A stretch of DNA of 64,000 nt, from contig NC_016584.1 of NCBI RefSeq assembly GCF_000235605.1, positions 3,150,001-3,214,000 on the forward strand, in the 5' to 3' direction. The notes under the pieces were generated by a model. It searched no databases. It had not been told where the DNA came from and was given only the letters and a program-made list of their open reading frames with translations. The DNA comes from Desulfosporosinus orientis DSM 765. Its GTDB lineage: Bacteria; Bacillota; Desulfitobacteriia; Desulfitobacteriales; Desulfitobacteriaceae. The position numbers were made by a program, and so were the translations under genes. Position 1 is the first letter of the stretch. Every line of letters begins with the position of its first letter. Shown piece by piece: positions 35,359 through 44,707 of the stretch.

Positions 35359-35661
35359 CTATTGGACCAAAAAGTGCTGAACTTCTTCTTCGGAATGATA
35401 ACCGATAAGCGTATCCTGTGCTTTGCCGTCTTTAAAAAGGATGATGGCCGGCAGTTCTTCTACATTATATTTATCCCTTATCTCCGGAACCTTATTTACA
35501 TCCACATAATAGACTTCCACTTGGTCCTGCAGCCGTTCGGAAATACGTTCGACGTTTTTATGGAACCGTTTGCTGTCGGAGGAACCGGAGCCAAATTCGA
35601 GAGCAAAGGGTGTCGGACTCTGAAGTACTGCAGGTAATTTGCCGGATAAAATCTCCTTCAT
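35359..35661 (-). CDS. Thioredoxin-fold protein without CxxC
   Basis: A 100-residue protein with thioredoxin-like C-terminal features (VYYVDVNKVPEIRDKYNVEELPAI with the cis-Pro, then ILFKDGKAQDTLIGY). At the position of WCGPC it has FGSGSSDSKRF, with no cysteine anywhere in the protein. It therefore cannot do disulfide exchange and may act as a binding or chaperone module. It is convergent with the aor operon. Family assignment is good, function unknown. Confidence 0.8.
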   Translation of the reverse strand: MKEILSGKLPAVLQSPTPFALEFGSGSSDSKRFHKNVERISERLQDQVEVYYVDVNKVPEIRDKYNVEELPAIILFKDGKAQDTLIGYHSEEEVQHFLVQ

Positions 35662-35862
35662 GTTGTTGTCACATCCTTATTTCAGTTATGATACTTAGTC
35701 TTCGCAAACAGGCTGAGATTTAGACTAAGCTGAAAAAAAAATTTTTTAATTGAATACTGCAATTATGTAAACGTTTGTTCTTTATCGGACCTAAAAGGGG
35801 AAATAAAGGTAATTGATTATTTATGGCGAACTATATTTGGAAAATCAAGGAGGTATGTAGGT

Positions 35863-36285
35863 ATGGATTATCAAAACATGACTGCACCCTGTGGATTGGA
35901 CTGTTTTAATTGCCCCGTTTATCTAGCAAATAGCAATGAAAAACTGAGGGAGATGGTTGCCGCCAGGCTTAATATTCCAATAGAGAAAGCCGTTTGCCAC
36001 GGCTGCCGTAACGAAGCTGGAGTAATTGCCGCCATTGGTCGAGACAAGCCTTGTTACGTCTATAAATGTATCCAAGAAAAAGAAATTAGTCTTTGCTGCG
36101 ATTGCGACGATTTTCCCTGTGACTACTTGCATCCCTATGCTGATCAAGCAACCCAGAAGCCGCATAATACCAAAGTGTTCAATTTATGTCTGATTAGGAG
36201 GATGGGGCTGGAGAATTGGGCTAAAGAAAAAGCCAGAAATGTCAAAGAGACTTATTATGAAGGTAAACTGAAATTGGGTGACTAG
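35863..36285 (+). CDS. DUF3795 cysteine-rich protein
   Basis: A 140-residue protein starting MDYQNMTAPCGLDCFNCPVY, with further cysteine pairs (CHGC, CYVYKC, CCDCDDFPC) typical of DUF3795. The clustered cysteines suggest zinc or an Fe-S cluster. The function is not known for the family. The gene stands alone, with AAGGAGG before the ATG, and is followed by repeat copies at 36362-36464. Confidence 0.85.
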   Translation: MDYQNMTAPCGLDCFNCPVYLANSNEKLREMVAARLNIPIEKAVCHGCRNEAGVIAAIGRDKPCYVYKCIQEKEISLCCDCDDFPCDYLHPYADQATQKPHNTKVFNLCLIRRMGLENWAKEKARNVKETYYEGKLKLGD

Positions 36286-36361
36286 CAGGTTCACGCAGTT
36301 TTACCGCAATGTCTTCTCAGTAACGCTTCGTTAAAAAATGAAGGAGTGCAAAAAAAAAGTT

Positions 36362-36417
36362 AATCCCTGCCCGTCCCACTTTGAAACGCGCGTTTCAAAG
36401 TAGGACGGGCAGGGATT
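36362..36417. repeat. Family A palindrome, copy 3 (longest)
   Basis: A 56-base palindrome without loop, centred on AAACGCGCGTTT, with 28-base arms and a single C/A mismatch (36377 against 36402). Left flank and adjacent family B hairpin resemble copy 2 at 22127. Confidence 0.92.
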
Positions 36418-36426
36418 TTCATGCAG

Positions 36427-36464
36427 CTAAAAACCTTGCAGCTTTATAGCTGCAAGGTTTTTAG
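36427..36464 (+). terminator. Family B repeated hairpin, copy 3
   Basis: CTAAAAACCTTGCAGCT at 36427-36443 pairs perfectly over 17 bases with 36448-36464 around TTAT. Its stem matches the other family B hairpins, but the loop is shorter, extending the paired region. Confidence 0.8.
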
Positions 36465-36518
36465 TTAAAGGACCGAAGAAACCGTTAGATGCTATATAGA
36501 AAATTGGGAATATTTTAG

Positions 36519-36613
36519 TGTCTCTCAGGGGTGGACATTTTATAGAGAAAGTGGTATTTTTAATAAGAATTATCTTAATTTTTGGACTTAATGTCTCTCC
36601 AGCGTGGACATTT
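36519..36613. promoter_or_regulatory. Two direct copies of a 22-base motif upstream of tdh
   Basis: TGTCTCTCAGGGGTGGACAT (36519) and TGTCTCTCCAGCGTGGACAT (36592) are near-identical and start 73 bases apart. Each contains TGTC...GACA ends. They are probably regulatory sites for the threonine operon; the regulator is unknown. Confidence 0.6.
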
Positions 36614-36700
36614 GGTTTCGGGAAGAGAGGTGCATGAGCAAAGTTTAGTAATAGTTTTTTGACATTGCCAATTGTAGATGAGGAAAAGGGTGTGTAGAGA

Positions 36701-37747
36701 TTGGATAAAAAAGAAATGTTTGCCCTAGTCAAGAGCAAAGCTGAAAAAGGATTATGGATGGAAAAGGTCCCCATACCGGAAATCGGACCTAACGATGTTT
36801 TAGTGAAAATAAAAAAAACATCCATCTGCGGTACAGATGTCCACATATATAATTGGGATACCTGGTCCCAAAAGACCATACCTATCCCCTTAACTATTGG
36901 ACACGAATTTGTAGGGGAGATTGCAGAAATCGGGAGTAATGTCAAAGGTCTTAAGATTGGGGAGCGGGTATCCGGTGAAGGTCATTTAGTATGCGGAGCA
37001 TGCCGTAATTGTCTTGCAGGCAAAAGACACTTGTGTAAAGACACAAAAGGTGTGGGAGTTAACCGTAATGGTGCTTTCGCGGAATATTTAGCAATACCTG
37101 CCACAAATGTTTGGCGATGCAGTCCGGATATTGAGGATGATATACTTTCATGTTTTGACCCCCTGGGAAATGCAGTGCATACGGCCCTATCCTTTGATTT
37201 AATCGGGGAAGATGTTTTGATCACAGGCGCAGGTCCCATCGGTATTATGGCTGCAGCTATTTGTAAGCATGTTGGTGCCCGGCACGTTGTCGTGACAGAT
37301 ATTAATGAATATCGGTTACAACTAGCCAAAAAAATGGGTGCTACTATGGTGGTCAATACCAAAGAACAAAAATTATCTGAAGTTATAAAGCAATTAGGGA
37401 TGAAGGAAGGGTTTGATGTTGGGTTGGAGATGTCCGGAAATCCTCAGGCTTTTTCGGACATGGTAAATAATATGTATCATGGAGGCAAAATTGCACTGCT
37501 GGGTATTCAACAACCAAACACCATTATAGATTGGGATAAAGTTGTATTTGGCTGTTTAACTATTAAAGGAATTTATGGCCGTGAAATGTTTGAGACCTGG
37601 TATAAAATGACGACTATGCTGCAAAGCGGTTTGGATATTTCCGGGGTTATAACCCATAGATTTGATGTTCGAGATTATGAAAAAGGTTTTGAAGCCATGA
37701 ACTCGGGAATGTCGGGTAAGGTTGTTTTGGATTGGTCTAAAATCTAA
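36701..37747 (+). CDS. tdh: L-threonine 3-dehydrogenase
   Basis: A 348-residue zinc alcohol dehydrogenase-family protein very like E. coli Tdh ([43 protein letters not shown] structural zinc site, [11 protein letters not shown] for NAD). It oxidises threonine to 2-amino-3-ketobutyrate. The TTG at 36701 has AAAAGGG ten bases upstream; the ATG at 36716 matches the E. coli N-terminus but lacks a site. Next is kbl, which takes the product. Confidence 0.95.
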   Translation: MDKKEMFALVKSKAEKGLWMEKVPIPEIGPNDVLVKIKKTSICGTDVHIYNWDTWSQKTIPIPLTIGHEFVGEIAEIGSNVKGLKIGERVSGEGHLVCGACRNCLAGKRHLCKDTKGVGVNRNGAFAEYLAIPATNVWRCSPDIEDDILSCFDPLGNAVHTALSFDLIGEDVLITGAGPIGIMAAAICKHVGARHVVVTDINEYRLQLAKKMGATMVVNTKEQKLSEVIKQLGMKEGFDVGLEMSGNPQAFSDMVNNMYHGGKIALLGIQQPNTIIDWDKVVFGCLTIKGIYGREMFETWYKMTTMLQSGLDISGVITHRFDVRDYEKGFEAMNSGMSGKVVLDWSKI

Positions 37748-37763
37748 GTTGCTGGAGGAAATC

Positions 37764-38945
37764 ATGAAAACAGCTATTAAGTATCTAATACAAGAAATTG
37801 AAAATATCAAAGAAACAGGTACCTACAAGGAAGAAAGGATCATTACCACACCGCAAAGCAGCAGAATAGATACTCAAGACAGAAAACAAGTCCTCAATAT
37901 GTGTGCTAATAATTATTTAGGCTTATCAAACAATCCGGACTTAATTGCTGCGGCAAAAGAGGGATTAGATAAGTGGGGTTTTGGTCTTTCTTCCGTTCGT
38001 TTTATCTGCGGAACTCAAGAAGCACATAAAGAGTTAGAGAAAGCGGTCAGCGATTTCTTGGGAATGGAGGACACCATTTTATATTCCTCTTGTTTTGATG
38101 CCAACGGCGGCTTATTTGAAACCTTATTAGGAGAAGAGGATGCTGTTATCAGCGATGAACTAAACCATGCCAGCATTATCGATGGAGTTCGTTTATGCAA
38201 AGCAAAGCGTTTGAGATACAAGAATAATGATATGGCAGATTTGAGGGCCAAGCTAATTGAGGCGGGCAACGCCAGGATTAAACTGATAGCTACAGATGGT
38301 GTCTTCTCTATGGATGGGTATATTGCTAATTTAGCCGGTATTTGTGATTTGGCTGAGGAATTTGATGCGCTGGTTATGGTTGATGATAGTCATGCTGTCG
38401 GATTCATGGGAGAGAAGGGACGGGGTTCACACGAGTACTGCGGAGTGATGGGCCGTGTGGATATTATTACCGGCACCTTAGGCAAAGCCTTGGGTGGTGC
38501 GTCCGGAGGATATACCAGTGGTAAAAAGGAAATAATCCAGCTTCTTCGCCAAAGAAGCAGACCTTATCTTTTTTCAAATACTCTGGCACCTTCCATTACT
38601 GCTGCAGCCATTAAGACACTGGACATGTTAAAGAGTTCTACTGTATATCGGGATAAAGTGCATGAAAATGCCCATTATTTCAGAGAGCAAATTGCCAAGA
38701 TTGGCTTAGATGTACTGCCAGGGACTCATCCTATTGTGCCTATTATGCTGTATGATGCTAAAAAGGCCGCCGAATTTGCCAGACGAATGCTGGAAAAAGG
38801 TGTTTATGTCATAGCCTTTTCTTATCCCGTCGTGCCTCTGGGAAAGGCCAGAATCAGAACCCAGGTTTCCGCCGGCCATAGCAAAGAAGATTTGGACTTC
38901 GCTGTTAGTTGCTTCAAGCAAGTCAAAGAAGAGATGGCACTCTAA
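37764..38945 (+). CDS. kbl: 2-amino-3-ketobutyrate CoA ligase (glycine C-acetyltransferase)
   Basis: A 393-residue PLP enzyme of the alpha-oxoamine synthase family. It shows [10 protein letters not shown] near the start, the DDSHAVGF segment, and the PLP lysine expected in [16 protein letters not shown]. It splits 2-amino-3-ketobutyrate with CoA into glycine and acetyl-CoA. The ATG at 37764 follows GGAGG, 16 bases after tdh. Confidence 0.95.
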   Translation: MKTAIKYLIQEIENIKETGTYKEERIITTPQSSRIDTQDRKQVLNMCANNYLGLSNNPDLIAAAKEGLDKWGFGLSSVRFICGTQEAHKELEKAVSDFLGMEDTILYSSCFDANGGLFETLLGEEDAVISDELNHASIIDGVRLCKAKRLRYKNNDMADLRAKLIEAGNARIKLIATDGVFSMDGYIANLAGICDLAEEFDALVMVDDSHAVGFMGEKGRGSHEYCGVMGRVDIITGTLGKALGGASGGYTSGKKEIIQLLRQRSRPYLFSNTLAPSITAAAIKTLDMLKSSTVYRDKVHENAHYFREQIAKIGLDVLPGTHPIVPIMLYDAKKAAEFARRMLEKGVYVIAFSYPVVPLGKARIRTQVSAGHSKEDLDFAVSCFKQVKEEMAL

Positions 38946-39005
38946 TCATGAATTGTCAATTTGGAAAGCTTCCTTAACTTGAACTTACAGGGAGGAAAAA
39001 AGATT

Positions 39006-40247
39006 ATGAAAAGTCTGATCAACACCTGGAATAAATTGAGCCTGGTAAAACAAATAATTATAGGATTGATTATTGGTATTATCTTGGCTGTAACGATTCC
39101 AGACACCGCAAAACCCATCGCAATTTTTGGTTCTTTATTTGTCGGTGCTTTAAAAGCGATTGCACCTATTTTGGTCTTCTTCTTAGTTATGTCGGCAATC
39201 TCTCAACACAAGAGTGGTCATCAAACCAATATGAAATCCATTATCGTTCTTTATCTATTAGGAACATTCTTAGCCGGACTTGTGGCGGTTGTTGCCAGCT
39301 TCCTATTCCCAATCTCCTTAACACTTGCGGCGGGCGTTGATAATGTGGCACCTCCGGGAGGTGTCGCAGAAGTTCTCAAAGCGTTACTGTTGAATGTTGT
39401 AGATAACCCTGTAAAAGCACTTTATAATGCCAATTATATCGGTATATTGTCTTGGGCAATACTTCTTGGCTTTGCTCTAAAAAATGCTCCTGAATCTACA
39501 AAAATCATGATTTCCAATATTTCAGATGCAGTAACTAAAATGGTCCGATGGGTCATAAAATTAGCCCCATTAGGTATCATGGGTCTCGTGTTTGATTCTA
39601 TTGCTACAAATGGAATTGAAGCATTATTGAGTTATGGGCAATTACTTGTACTTCTGCTTGGTTGTATGTTTTTTATTGCTCTAGTTGTCAATCCTATCAT
39701 TGTGTACGTGAATATCCGTAAAAACCCCTACCCACTTGTATTGAGGTGTTTAAGGGAAAGTGGTATTACAGCCTTCTTTACACGCAGCTCAGCTGCAAAC
39801 ATCCCTGTAAATATGACCTTGTGTGAAAATCTTGGTTTAGATAAGGATACGTATTCCGTATCCATTCCCTTAGGCGCTACCGTCAATATGGCCGGTGCGG
39901 CTGTTACCATCAGTGTTATGACCCTTGCGGCGGTTCACACCCTGGGCATTCAAGTGGATATAGCTACGGCATTAATCCTCAGCGTATTGTCGGCTGTAAG
40001 CGCCTGCGGTGCTTCAGGCGTAGCCGGCGGATCCCTATTACTGATTCCTCTGGCATGCAGCTTATTCGGGATCCCAAATGAGGTTGCTATGCAGGTAGTT
40101 GGTGTAGGCTTTATCGTAGGTGTTTTACAAGACTCTTGCGAAACGGCTCTTAACTCATCCACTGACGCACTTTTCACGGCAACAGCTGAATTCGCTAAGA
40201 TGCGTAAAGAGGGAAAAGAAATCATTATTAATTCAACAGCTAAATAA
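39006..40247 (+). CDS. sstT: Serine/threonine:Na+ symporter
   Basis: A 413-residue transporter of the dicarboxylate/amino acid:cation symporter family. SstT-type features include [14 protein letters not shown] at the start, [14 protein letters not shown], and [13 protein letters not shown] with [20 protein letters not shown]. It would supply threonine (and serine) to tdh-kbl. The ATG at 39006 follows GGGAGG. A perfect palindrome follows the gene. Confidence 0.93.
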   Translation: MKSLINTWNKLSLVKQIIIGLIIGIILAVTIPDTAKPIAIFGSLFVGALKAIAPILVFFLVMSAISQHKSGHQTNMKSIIVLYLLGTFLAGLVAVVASFLFPISLTLAAGVDNVAPPGGVAEVLKALLLNVVDNPVKALYNANYIGILSWAILLGFALKNAPESTKIMISNISDAVTKMVRWVIKLAPLGIMGLVFDSIATNGIEALLSYGQLLVLLLGCMFFIALVVNPIIVYVNIRKNPYPLVLRCLRESGITAFFTRSSAANIPVNMTLCENLGLDKDTYSVSIPLGATVNMAGAAVTISVMTLAAVHTLGIQVDIATALILSVLSAVSACGASGVAGGSLLLIPLACSLFGIPNEVAMQVVGVGFIVGVLQDSCETALNSSTDALFTATAEFAKMRKEGKEIIINSTAK

Positions 40248-40272
40248 AAATGAATTTGAAACCTTAGTAATA

Positions 40273-40320
40273 GCCAGACCCCCTTTGAAAGGCGCCTTTC
40301 AAAGGGGGTCTGGCATTTTT
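40273..40320. terminator. Family A palindrome, copy 4, after sstT
   Basis: A perfect 42-base palindrome (40273-40314) beginning GCCAGACCCCCTTTGAAAGG, followed by ATTTTT. The CTTTGAAA core is that of family A, but the outer stem is CAGACCCC/GGGGTCTG. It is the only terminator candidate for tdh-kbl-sstT. Confidence 0.88.
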
Positions 40321-40657
40321 AATTATTATTTGGAAGATTCATCGCATAATGGACTTTATGACACCCAACTATTTTATATATGGTCAAAGATTCATCCATA
40401 TATGAGAGAAGAAACTAAGGGGATGGGATACCACTACAGCGTCCAGGTTATTAGCTTCTTTGAGTAGTTTTTGCAGCACTAAACAGTTCTCAAGGGTTAG
40501 TGGTTCTTTTACAATTTCAGTAAATAGTTTTATTTGTGTCTCTGGATTCCAAGTTTCTGAGATATATATACAGCTAATAGCAATATTTTATAACGCTTAT
40601 AGAGTATTAATTAAGGATAAACTAACCTTTATAGTTACTATTAAAGGGGTTGTGGTT
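40321..40657. other. Gap without recognised features
   Basis: AT-rich sequence upstream of the XRE regulator. A frame open from 40460 reads into that gene but has no ribosome site and an unlikely composition. I see no clear promoter. Confidence 0.45.
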
Positions 40658-40981
40658 GTGGATTACAGCATAATTGGTGAACGAATAAAACAAGAACGAT
40701 TAAATAATGGATTAACACAGGAAGTACTAGCTGAAAAAGCGAATATTTCCACCTCATTTCTTGGTCAAATAGAGCGGGGAGAACGAAAATTAAGCCTGGT
40801 AACTTTAATTCAAATTGCCAAAGTTTTAGGTGCCAGTTTAGACTACTTAGTTAGTGATTACTCACCAAGAGAAAAACCTGAACTTGATGAATTGATTTAC
40901 TTGCTGCGCAATCACAGCCGGCAAGAAATCAGAATGATAATCGATATTTCCAAAACGGTTTTTAAATACTGTGATAAATAG
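40658..40981 (+). CDS. XRE family regulator
   Basis: A 107-residue protein with an N-terminal HTH_3 domain (IGERIKQERLNNGLTQEVLAEK, then TSFLGQIERGERKLSLVTL) and a short helical tail. The GTG at 40658 is chosen because AAAGGGG lies eight bases upstream; the frame is open further back but poorly coding. The target is unknown. The nearest gene downstream is the holin-like toxin. Confidence 0.85.
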   Translation: MDYSIIGERIKQERLNNGLTQEVLAEKANISTSFLGQIERGERKLSLVTLIQIAKVLGASLDYLVSDYSPREKPELDELIYLLRNHSRQEIRMIIDISKTVFKYCDK

Positions 40982-41044
40982 CAGTTCTTAATTGAATATC
41001 CATCCCCTAAAGGAGTAGAAGATTAGGCATTTCAGGGGATATTA

Positions 41045-41070
41045 AAAAGCACTCAAAGTTGAGTGCTTTT
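41045..41070. terminator. Bidirectional hairpin between the XRE gene and the toxin
   Basis: AAAAGCACTCAA at 41045-41056 pairs with TTGAGTGCTTTT at 41059-41070. It has T runs in both orientations, so it could end the regulator transcript and an antisense RNA from the toxin locus. Confidence 0.75.
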
Positions 41071-41072
41071 AT

Positions 41073-41080
41073 GTTATAAT
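41073..41080 (+). promoter_or_regulatory. Extended -10 promoter of the toxin mRNA
   Basis: TG-T-TATAAT at 41072-41080 is a full extended -10 element with no good -35. It would start the toxin mRNA near 41087, with a structured leader. Confidence 0.55.
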
Positions 41081-41139
41081 TTACCTGTAACAGATCGGCT
41101 TGCGGGGCGGCCGGCATTCCTCCAAAGGGAGGTGATGCC

Positions 41140-41223
41140 GTGGAAGTATACCAGACTTTGATGCTGATGATTTCATTTGCAACATTAGTTGTGTTAATAC
41201 TTTCATTCCATAAACGGAAATAG
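41140..41223 (+). CDS. Holin-like type I toxin (27 residues)
   Basis: A GTG-started frame encoding a 27-residue peptide: VEVYQTLMLMISFATLVVLI followed by LSFHKRK. One hydrophobic helix with a basic tail is the pattern of the putative holin-like toxins of Firmicutes (TxpA/Hol_Tox type). The ribosome site GGGAGG (41127-41132) is locked in a hairpin: GGCAT and CCTCC at 41113-41123 pair with GGAGG and ATGCC. A terminator follows at 41296. On the minus strand, TGGTATACT (41331-41339) could start an antisense RNA over the 3' end. Confidence 0.78.
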   Translation: MEVYQTLMLMISFATLVVLILSFHKRK

Positions 41224-41295
41224 ACCGCCTCACACCAAAGGTTCGGTCTATTCCGCACTTTTAAAGCCGTCCGCTCTTTAAGCGGCTGTTGCATT

Positions 41296-41328
41296 GGAGT
41301 CATGCTACTAACATGACTCCTCTTTTTT
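41296..41328 (+). terminator. Terminator of the toxin mRNA
   Basis: GGAGTCATG at 41296-41304 pairs with CATGACTCC at 41312-41320, then TCTTTTTT. A candidate antisense promoter lies just beyond, on the opposite strand. Confidence 0.85.
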
Positions 41329-41414
41329 ATAGTATACCACAGGAGGCTCAAAATATCACTATTGATAGGATTCTCAAAGCGAACGGGAAAATACCATTAA
41401 AGAAATAAATGGCT

Positions 41415-42779
41415 TCAGGACTGTATCACCGGCTTAGAAGTACTCTTGGGCAACGTTCTCATCTCAAATAGAATAACTGTAACCGTAATCAGAACAGACA
41501 AAGCATCCGCTATGGGAGCTGTTCTCCATACTCCCTCGATTCCCCAAAAGCGAGGCAGGATGATCAGGAGCGGAATAAACAACAATACCTGGCGGGAAAG
41601 ACTCAGCAGAGTTGATTGTACAGGTTTGCCCACAGCTTGAAAGTAACTGGAACAGAGAATTTGAATGCCGATGAGAGGTAGAAGGGTGAAGAAGGTCAGC
41701 ATCGCATGGACAGTCAGCTCGGTAAGGGACAGATCCCCCTTGCTGAAAAGCCCCACAATCTGATTAGGCCAGATGCGAATAACGATAAAACCGATCACGG
41801 CCATAATAGTACTGACAAACACGGATTTCATTAAAGTTTCTTTAACCCGCTCATATTGTTTAGCTCCGTAGTTAAAGCCGATTAAAGGCTGAGCTCCCTG
41901 GCTGATACCAACAATGGGCATGAATATTAATGTAGCAATACTCATGATAATCCCAACTGCAGAAAGGGCCAGGTCTCCACCATAGACCATCAGAGTTTTG
42001 TTCAAAATCGTTTGTTGAACGCTGTTGGCAATCTGCATGGCAAAGGGAGCAAATCCAATGGAAAGAATTCTCAGGACAACAGGCATTTGCAGCTTAAGAT
42101 TTTTTAAATGGATTTTAATGATACTGCGGCCTGATAGATAATAGCCAAGAACGAACATTGCGGATATAGTTTGACCGCTAATCGAAGCTAAAGCAGACCC
42201 TTTAATACCTAAACCGAGTTTAAAGATAAAAATGTAGTTTAAAATCGTGTTGATAACTGCACCAATGATCTGAGTCAGCATAGCATAGCGGGGGTTTCCT
42301 TCGGCCCGAATAAAGTTGTTCATACCAAAGGCAATGGAACCGGAAACTGAACCCAACATAATGATATGAGTAAAATCACGGGCATAGGGCAAAACTGTTT
42401 GATCCGCTCCGAACAGCATCAAGACGGGGTCGGTAAAAGCCAGATAAAGTGCTGCCAGCAGGAGTGGCAGTAAAATGAGCAAGACAGTGGCATTGCCGGC
42501 TATCTTTTCGGCGTCTTCTTTCTTCTGTTCGCCAAGGCGGATAGAAATGAGGGCCGTTGCTCCGATAGCAATCAACATGGACGTTGCCATCATGATGATC
42601 ATAATCGGAAATGCCACTGTTGTGGCGGCAATCCCTACAAATCCCACACTGCGACCGACAAATATCCGGTCAACAATGTTATAAAGGGCATTAACCAGCA
42701 TTGCGATAATTGCCGGCAGGGAAAACTTCCAAAGAAGTTTACTGATCTTTTCGTCGCGCATTTCTAAATTCTTATTCAC
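41415..42779 (-). CDS. MATE family multidrug efflux transporter
   Basis: A 454-residue membrane protein with 12 predicted segments in two similar halves. It has MATE signatures such as LLWKFSLPAIIAMLVNALYN at the start, GMNNFIRAEGNP, and GISQGAQPLIGFNYGA in the second half. It exports drugs or metabolites using Na+ or H+. It stands alone, and the substrate is unknown. Confidence 0.94.
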   Translation of the reverse strand: MNKNLEMRDEKISKLLWKFSLPAIIAMLVNALYNIVDRIFVGRSVGFVGIAATTVAFPIMIIMMATSMLIAIGATALISIRLGEQKKEDAEKIAGNATVLLILLPLLLAALYLAFTDPVLMLFGADQTVLPYARDFTHIIMLGSVSGSIAFGMNNFIRAEGNPRYAMLTQIIGAVINTILNYIFIFKLGLGIKGSALASISGQTISAMFVLGYYLSGRSIIKIHLKNLKLQMPVVLRILSIGFAPFAMQIANSVQQTILNKTLMVYGGDLALSAVGIIMSIATLIFMPIVGISQGAQPLIGFNYGAKQYERVKETLMKSVFVSTIMAVIGFIVIRIWPNQIVGLFSKGDLSLTELTVHAMLTFFTLLPLIGIQILCSSYFQAVGKPVQSTLLSLSRQVLLFIPLLIILPRFWGIEGVWRTAPIADALSVLITVTVILFEMRTLPKSTSKPVIQS

Positions 42780-42982
42780 TACGTAGCTCCTCTAAACTTT
42801 CTAATATAATTTATGGCTGATTTGACTTCTTTAACTAAATCATTGTATCTGAAAAGTGACTTGGAATCAATTGTAATGAATGTTTGCAATAAGCTCCGCT
42901 GCCCGAACTAGTAATTGAAAAGGATTTAACTTTATTAATACAGAATAAACTAATTAAATAAGCATAAATGGGGAGGGATAGC

Positions 42983-43801
42983 ATGAAAAACCTTTTTCAA
43001 CGCAATTGGTACACGGAAGTGCGTCGCAGCGATACCAGGTTGCTTGAGGCAAAAACAAGTTATGTTGATACTTATCGGGAAACCGTAGCGCATCTATTGG
43101 TTGACGTAAATTCCTTTATCATTAAAGAGGCCACGTGGGAAGAACAGAGATCATCAGGGCCACTCCTAAATCGTATTTGTCAGGTAACACCCTTGCATGG
43201 AGCTGAAGCATACTTCGGTTCCGGTCCGGCGCTTAAAAATGTGGCAGCCTTTCTCGAAGACCCACTTGCGGTTGCTCTTTTTTCCGAAACCGTCAAGGGT
43301 ATCATTCAGGCCGAGACCTTTCTCCTAAGCGAGCGGGGCTATGGTTCAGAAGAAGAATATAATGAAAAGTGGTTTAATTTTTATTTAGGTTCCTGCAGGT
43401 ATTACAGTAACTTGGACCGAGTGACTAATAGTTGGTATGACCATGTAGGGGAAAGTAAACGAACCGGCAATTTGTTCGTACGCTTCAAGACCCAGAGCCT
43501 TTTCGAGTTAGGTGCGGGGCAATATCTGCTAACCGGAAATCTAAGTGATTCATTCCACGAGGTTAATGTACGTTTAAAACTAGATGGGTCTGTGGTTCAA
43601 GAAGCAGATGGGGTTCTTTTGCGGGCTCCCGACATTGTTTGCCGTGAGGCAGCCCCTTTGCTGGAGAACCTGCACTCCATAAATTTACGGGAGATCTCCA
43701 AAAAAGAACTGGCCGGCGTCTTAGGCAAAGGGCAAGGATGCGTCCATGTGATTGATTTAGTAAGTGATTGTGCTCAACTATTAGCTTTATGGTCAGTATG
43801 A
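42983..43801 (+). CDS. DUF2889 family protein
   Basis: A 272-residue protein resembling DUF2889 (FQRNWYTEVRRSDTRLLEAKTSYVDTYRE; PLLNRICQVTPLHGAEAYF). No catalytic motif or membrane segment is visible. The ATG at 42983 follows GGGAGGG; an in-frame start at 42968 would place that site inside the gene. A family C palindrome follows. The function is unknown. Confidence 0.72.
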   Translation: MKNLFQRNWYTEVRRSDTRLLEAKTSYVDTYRETVAHLLVDVNSFIIKEATWEEQRSSGPLLNRICQVTPLHGAEAYFGSGPALKNVAAFLEDPLAVALFSETVKGIIQAETFLLSERGYGSEEEYNEKWFNFYLGSCRYYSNLDRVTNSWYDHVGESKRTGNLFVRFKTQSLFELGAGQYLLTGNLSDSFHEVNVRLKLDGSVVQEADGVLLRAPDIVCREAAPLLENLHSINLREISKKELAGVLGKGQGCVHVIDLVSDCAQLLALWSV

Positions 43802-43882
43802 CCTTTTCTCAATAAAACGGACACTCCAGAGTTAGGTTTTCTAACAAGTGATTCATGCAGCTTTGTGACTCCATCACGAACT

Positions 43883-43931
43883 AAAGCTTATCTCCAATTG
43901 GCCTGCGCGGGCAATTGGAGATAAGCTTTTT
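43883..43931. terminator. Family C palindrome, copy 1, after the DUF2889 gene
   Basis: AAAGCTTATCTCCAATTG at 43883-43900 is perfectly mirrored at 43912-43929, followed by TT. The centre is GC-rich (CCTGCGCGG). The AATTGG core and GC-rich centre recall 58118 and 59149. It overlaps the start of the broken ferredoxin frame. Confidence 0.8.
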
Positions 43932-44255
43932 GATCAAAAATGGGGAAGAGAAGCCAACAACAAATCCAGTCACAGCTCCCTATCGGTATGAGATCAGCGC
44001 TGAACAATGCCGGAGCTGTGACCGATGCAAAAAAGCCTGCAAAGCCGGAGCAATCAGGGGAGAACGCGGGCAAGCAGCGTATTTGATCGATGAAGAGAAG
44101 TGATAAAATGCAGAAACTGTATGAAATGGTGCAAGCATAAGGCAATAAACAGATGGGGAACAATCTTCCACGGGATTTTTAACGGTATTATTATGGTGGC
44201 GGTTTTTTTCATTATAACGTCAGTATTAAAGGAGAATACTACGATAAGTTCTTAG
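43915..44255 (+). pseudogene. Frameshifted 2x[4Fe-4S] ferredoxin-like fragment with membrane tail
   Basis: The first frame ends at a TGA (44101-44103) just after the motif CRSCDRCKKAC. A shifted frame from 44103 continues KCRNCMKWCKHKAINRW. Restoring one base at 44102/44103 turns the damaged TG into a Cys codon and rebuilds a complete second cluster motif (CxxCxxCxxxC), so a one-base deletion is very likely. The sequence resembles the C-terminal ferredoxin domain of NuoF/HydB-like proteins. The second frame then ends in a hydrophobic stretch (IIMVAVFFIITSVL). No clear start codon exists, so it is probably a remnant. Confidence 0.7.
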
Positions 44256-44260
44256 ATTTT

Positions 44261-44518
44261 ATGAATCCTAAATTATACAGTGTATATTGTGAAAAAGGTA
44301 AAGACTTCATAAGAAAAAAGAGAAGAATGAACGCAATATGTTATTACCTCATTTCTGGGATAATGGGATTTAATGCATTCATGCAAATTAAGTTGATGGA
44401 TAAAATAAATACAAAATATTTGTTTAAGTGGAGTGATATATGGCCTTATGCTATAGTATTATTGATTTTAATTTTTTTAGTTAATTATTTGTCCATACTA
44501 ACAGTGCAGAAAGTCTAA
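44261..44518 (+). CDS. Hypothetical small membrane protein
   Basis: An 85-residue AT-rich frame with a basic N-terminus (KDFIRKKRRMNA) and two hydrophobic segments (about 27-45 and 60-82). There is no convincing ribosome site apart from AAGGAG some 30 bases upstream. I do not recognise it. It lies in a low-quality stretch beside the broken ferredoxin; the 190 bases after it hold only a further short hydrophobic frame. It may be a remnant. Confidence 0.35.
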   Translation: MNPKLYSVYCEKGKDFIRKKRRMNAICYYLISGIMGFNAFMQIKLMDKINTKYLFKWSDIWPYAIVLLILIFLVNYLSILTVQKV

Positions 44519-44707
44519 AACAGCCATTGGAGATTTAGCATGGAATATCATTATAGGTATTGTCGTTGTAATTATTCTAATGGTCTTTATAAGCTTTAAT
44601 ATTTAAGGATTAGAACAAAAGAAATATTCATTGTAAATACCATAATGAACTTCACAAAATTTTGAAGCTACCAAATCTCAATCCGAAACATAGCGCAGGA
44701 GGTACTT

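Noticed and set aside
41007-41351. A 114-codon minus-strand frame across the toxin locus
   Set aside because: It crosses two terminators and the toxin gene. The toxin frame has a promoter, ribosome site and family features; this one has none.
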